From: DASVBJ01 sp036375895
GTDB lineage: Bacteria > Actinomycetota > Actinomycetes > JACCUZ01
NCBI GenBank assembly: GCA_036375895.1
Contig: DASVBJ010000125.1
Coordinates: 1-6,928, forward strand
Reading direction: 5' to 3'
DNA: 6,928 bases
In this document: positions 5,793 to 6,928 of the stretch, piece by piece
Layout of the letters: each line of letters opens with the position of its first letter
How positions within the stretch are numbered: position 1 is the stretch's first letter
The notes under the pieces: generated by a model
What the model was told of the DNA's origin: nothing
Database searches by the model: none
The model's input: the letters and a program-made list of their open reading frames with translations, nothing else
Translations under genes and position numbers: made by a program

Positions 5793-6928
5793 GTGACCGA
5801 GCGCGTCGTACTCGCCTACTCCGGGGGCCTGGACACCTCCGTCGCCATCGGCTGGATCGCCGCGGAGACGGGGGCCGAGGTCATCGCCGTCGCCGCGGAC
5901 GTCGGCCAGGGCGGCGAGGACCTGGACGTCATCCGGGAGCGCGCCCTCGCCTGCGGCGCGGTCGAGTCGGTGGTGGTGGACGCCCGCGAGGAGTACGCCG
6001 ACCACTACTGCCTGCCGGCGCTGAAGGCGAACGCCCTCTACCTCGACCGCTACCCCCTGGTGTCCGCGCTGTCCCGGCCGGTGATCGTCAAGCACCTCGT
6101 CGAGGCGGCGCGCTACCACGGCGCCACGATGGTTGCGCACGGCTGCACCGGCAAGGGCAACGACCAGGTGCGGTTCGAGGTCGGCATCGGCGCCCTGGCG
6201 CCCGACCTCAAGGTGCTCGCGCCGGTGCGGGACTCCGGCATGACGCGGGACAAGGCCATCGCCTTCGCGGACGAGAAGGGCCTGCCCATCGACGTCACCA
6301 AGAAGTCGCCCTACTCCATCGACCAGAACCTGTGGGGGCGGGCGGTCGAGACCGGCTTCCTCGAGGACATCTGGAACGGCCCGATCGAGGACGTCTACTC
6401 CTACACCTCCGACCCCTCGGTGCCGCGTGCGGCCGACGAGGTCGTCATCACCTTCGAGCAGGGGGCGCCGGTGGCCATCGACGGCCGCCCGGTGTCGGTG
6501 CTCGAGGCGGTGCTGGAGCTCAACCGGCGGGCCGGGGCGCAGGGCGTCGGCCGGCTCGACCTGGTCGAGGACCGGCTGGTCGGCATCAAGAGCCGGGAGG
6601 TCTACGAGGCACCGGGCGCGATCGCGCTGATCACCGCCCACCAGGAGCTGGAGAACGTCACCGTCGAGCGGGACCTGGCCCGGTTCAAGCGGACCGTCGA
6701 CCAGCGCTGGGGCGAGCTCGTGTACGACGGCCTGTGGTTCTCGCCGTTGAAGCGGGCCCTCGACGCCTTCGTCGACGAGGCCAACGCGCACGTGTCCGGC
6801 GACATCCGGATGACCCTGCACGGCGGCCGGGCCGTCGTCACCGGTCGGCGCAGCGAGCAGTCGCTCTACGAGTACGAGATGGCCACCTACGACTCCGGTG
6901 ACGTCTTCGACCAGTCGCTCGCCAAGGG
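5793..6928 (+). CDS. argG: Argininosuccinate synthase (ArgG), 3' end cut by window edge
   Basis: ATP-dependent ligation of citrulline and aspartate to argininosuccinate, the next-to-last step of arginine synthesis. Reading from GTG 5793, 378 full codons run to the right edge with no stop; family members have about 400, so roughly the last 20 residues are missing because of the window, not a mutation. The N-terminal ATP-pyrophosphatase loop AYSGGLDTS is at residues 8-16. GCTGKGNDQVRFE (117-129) is the conserved citrulline/aspartate-binding block, and KKSPYSIDQNLWGR (170-183) is another strong signature. DGLWFSPLK in the C-terminal part matches the family. The start is set by AGGAG 7 bases upstream. 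It follows argR after 10 bases, the only junction in the operon with no overlap or alternative overlapping start. argH would be expected next but is not in the window. Confidence 0.96.
   Translation, partial: MTERVVLAYSGGLDTSVAIGWIAAETGAEVIAVAADVGQGGEDLDVIRERALACGAVESVVVDAREEYADHYCLPALKANALYLDRYPLVSALSRPVIVKHLVEAARYHGATMVAHGCTGKGNDQVRFEVGIGALAPDLKVLAPVRDSGMTRDKAIAFADEKGLPIDVTKKSPYSIDQNLWGRAVETGFLEDIWNGPIEDVYSYTSDPSVPRAADEVVITFEQGAPVAIDGRPVSVLEAVLELNRRAGAQGVGRLDLVEDRLVGIKSREVYEAPGAIALITAHQELENVTVERDLARFKRTVDQRWGELVYDGLWFSPLKRALDAFVDEANAHVSGDIRMTLHGGRAVVTGRRSEQSLYEYEMATYDSGDVFDQSLAK

Noticed and set aside
5370..6821. Antisense open frame of 483 codons opposite argR and argG
   Set aside because: A shadow of argR and argG. 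The real gene here is argG on the + strand, which lacks a stop only because the window ends.
1..6928. A novel defence, mobile or other undescribed system
   Set aside because: Every base apart from the first ~21 and very short junctions is accounted for by seven standard arginine biosynthesis genes with intact motifs; there are no mobile element ends, arrays, unusual composition breaks or unknown genes.

Overview
The window is a stretch of an arginine biosynthesis operon from a high-GC Gram-positive bacterium (Actinomycetota). The whole window is strongly GC-rich, with G or C in nearly every third codon position. Several starts are GTG, and genes overlap by 4 bases. The order argC-argJ-argB-argD-argF-argR-argG matches the known actinobacterial arg cluster (for example Mycobacterium and Corynebacterium, argCJBDFRGH). 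I cannot name the genus from sequence alone.

Layout: all seven genes are on the + strand with essentially no intergenic DNA. Bases 1-30 hold a cluster of GCAT/ATGC half-sites that looks like an ArgR operator (ARG box) overlapping the argC start. Then follow argC (22 or 28 to 1059), argJ (1056-2210), argB (2207-3103), argD (3121-4320, or from 3100), argF (4326-5252, or from 4317), argR (5249-5782) and argG (5793 to beyond the right edge). argG has an open reading frame with no stop inside the window; about 378 of roughly 400 codons are present. argH, the usual next gene, would lie outside the window. No gene-free stretch reaches 300 bases, and I see no RNA gene, mobile element, CRISPR array or terminator.

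How the genes work together: ArgJ makes N-acetylglutamate by moving the acetyl group from N-acetylornithine to glutamate, so the acetyl group is recycled. ArgB phosphorylates N-acetylglutamate, ArgC reduces the acyl phosphate to the semialdehyde, and ArgD transaminates it to N-acetylornithine. ArgJ then releases ornithine. ArgF carbamoylates ornithine to citrulline, and ArgG joins citrulline with aspartate to give argininosuccinate. ArgR, encoded within the operon, is the arginine-dependent repressor likely to act on the site at the left edge.

All seven proteins are full-length or edge-truncated members of well-known families with their key motifs intact. I found no previously undescribed system. 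The points worth a second look are regulatory or concern start sites: the operator overlapping an argC start without a Shine-Dalgarno sequence, the two candidate starts of argD and of argF, and the chain of translational coupling.
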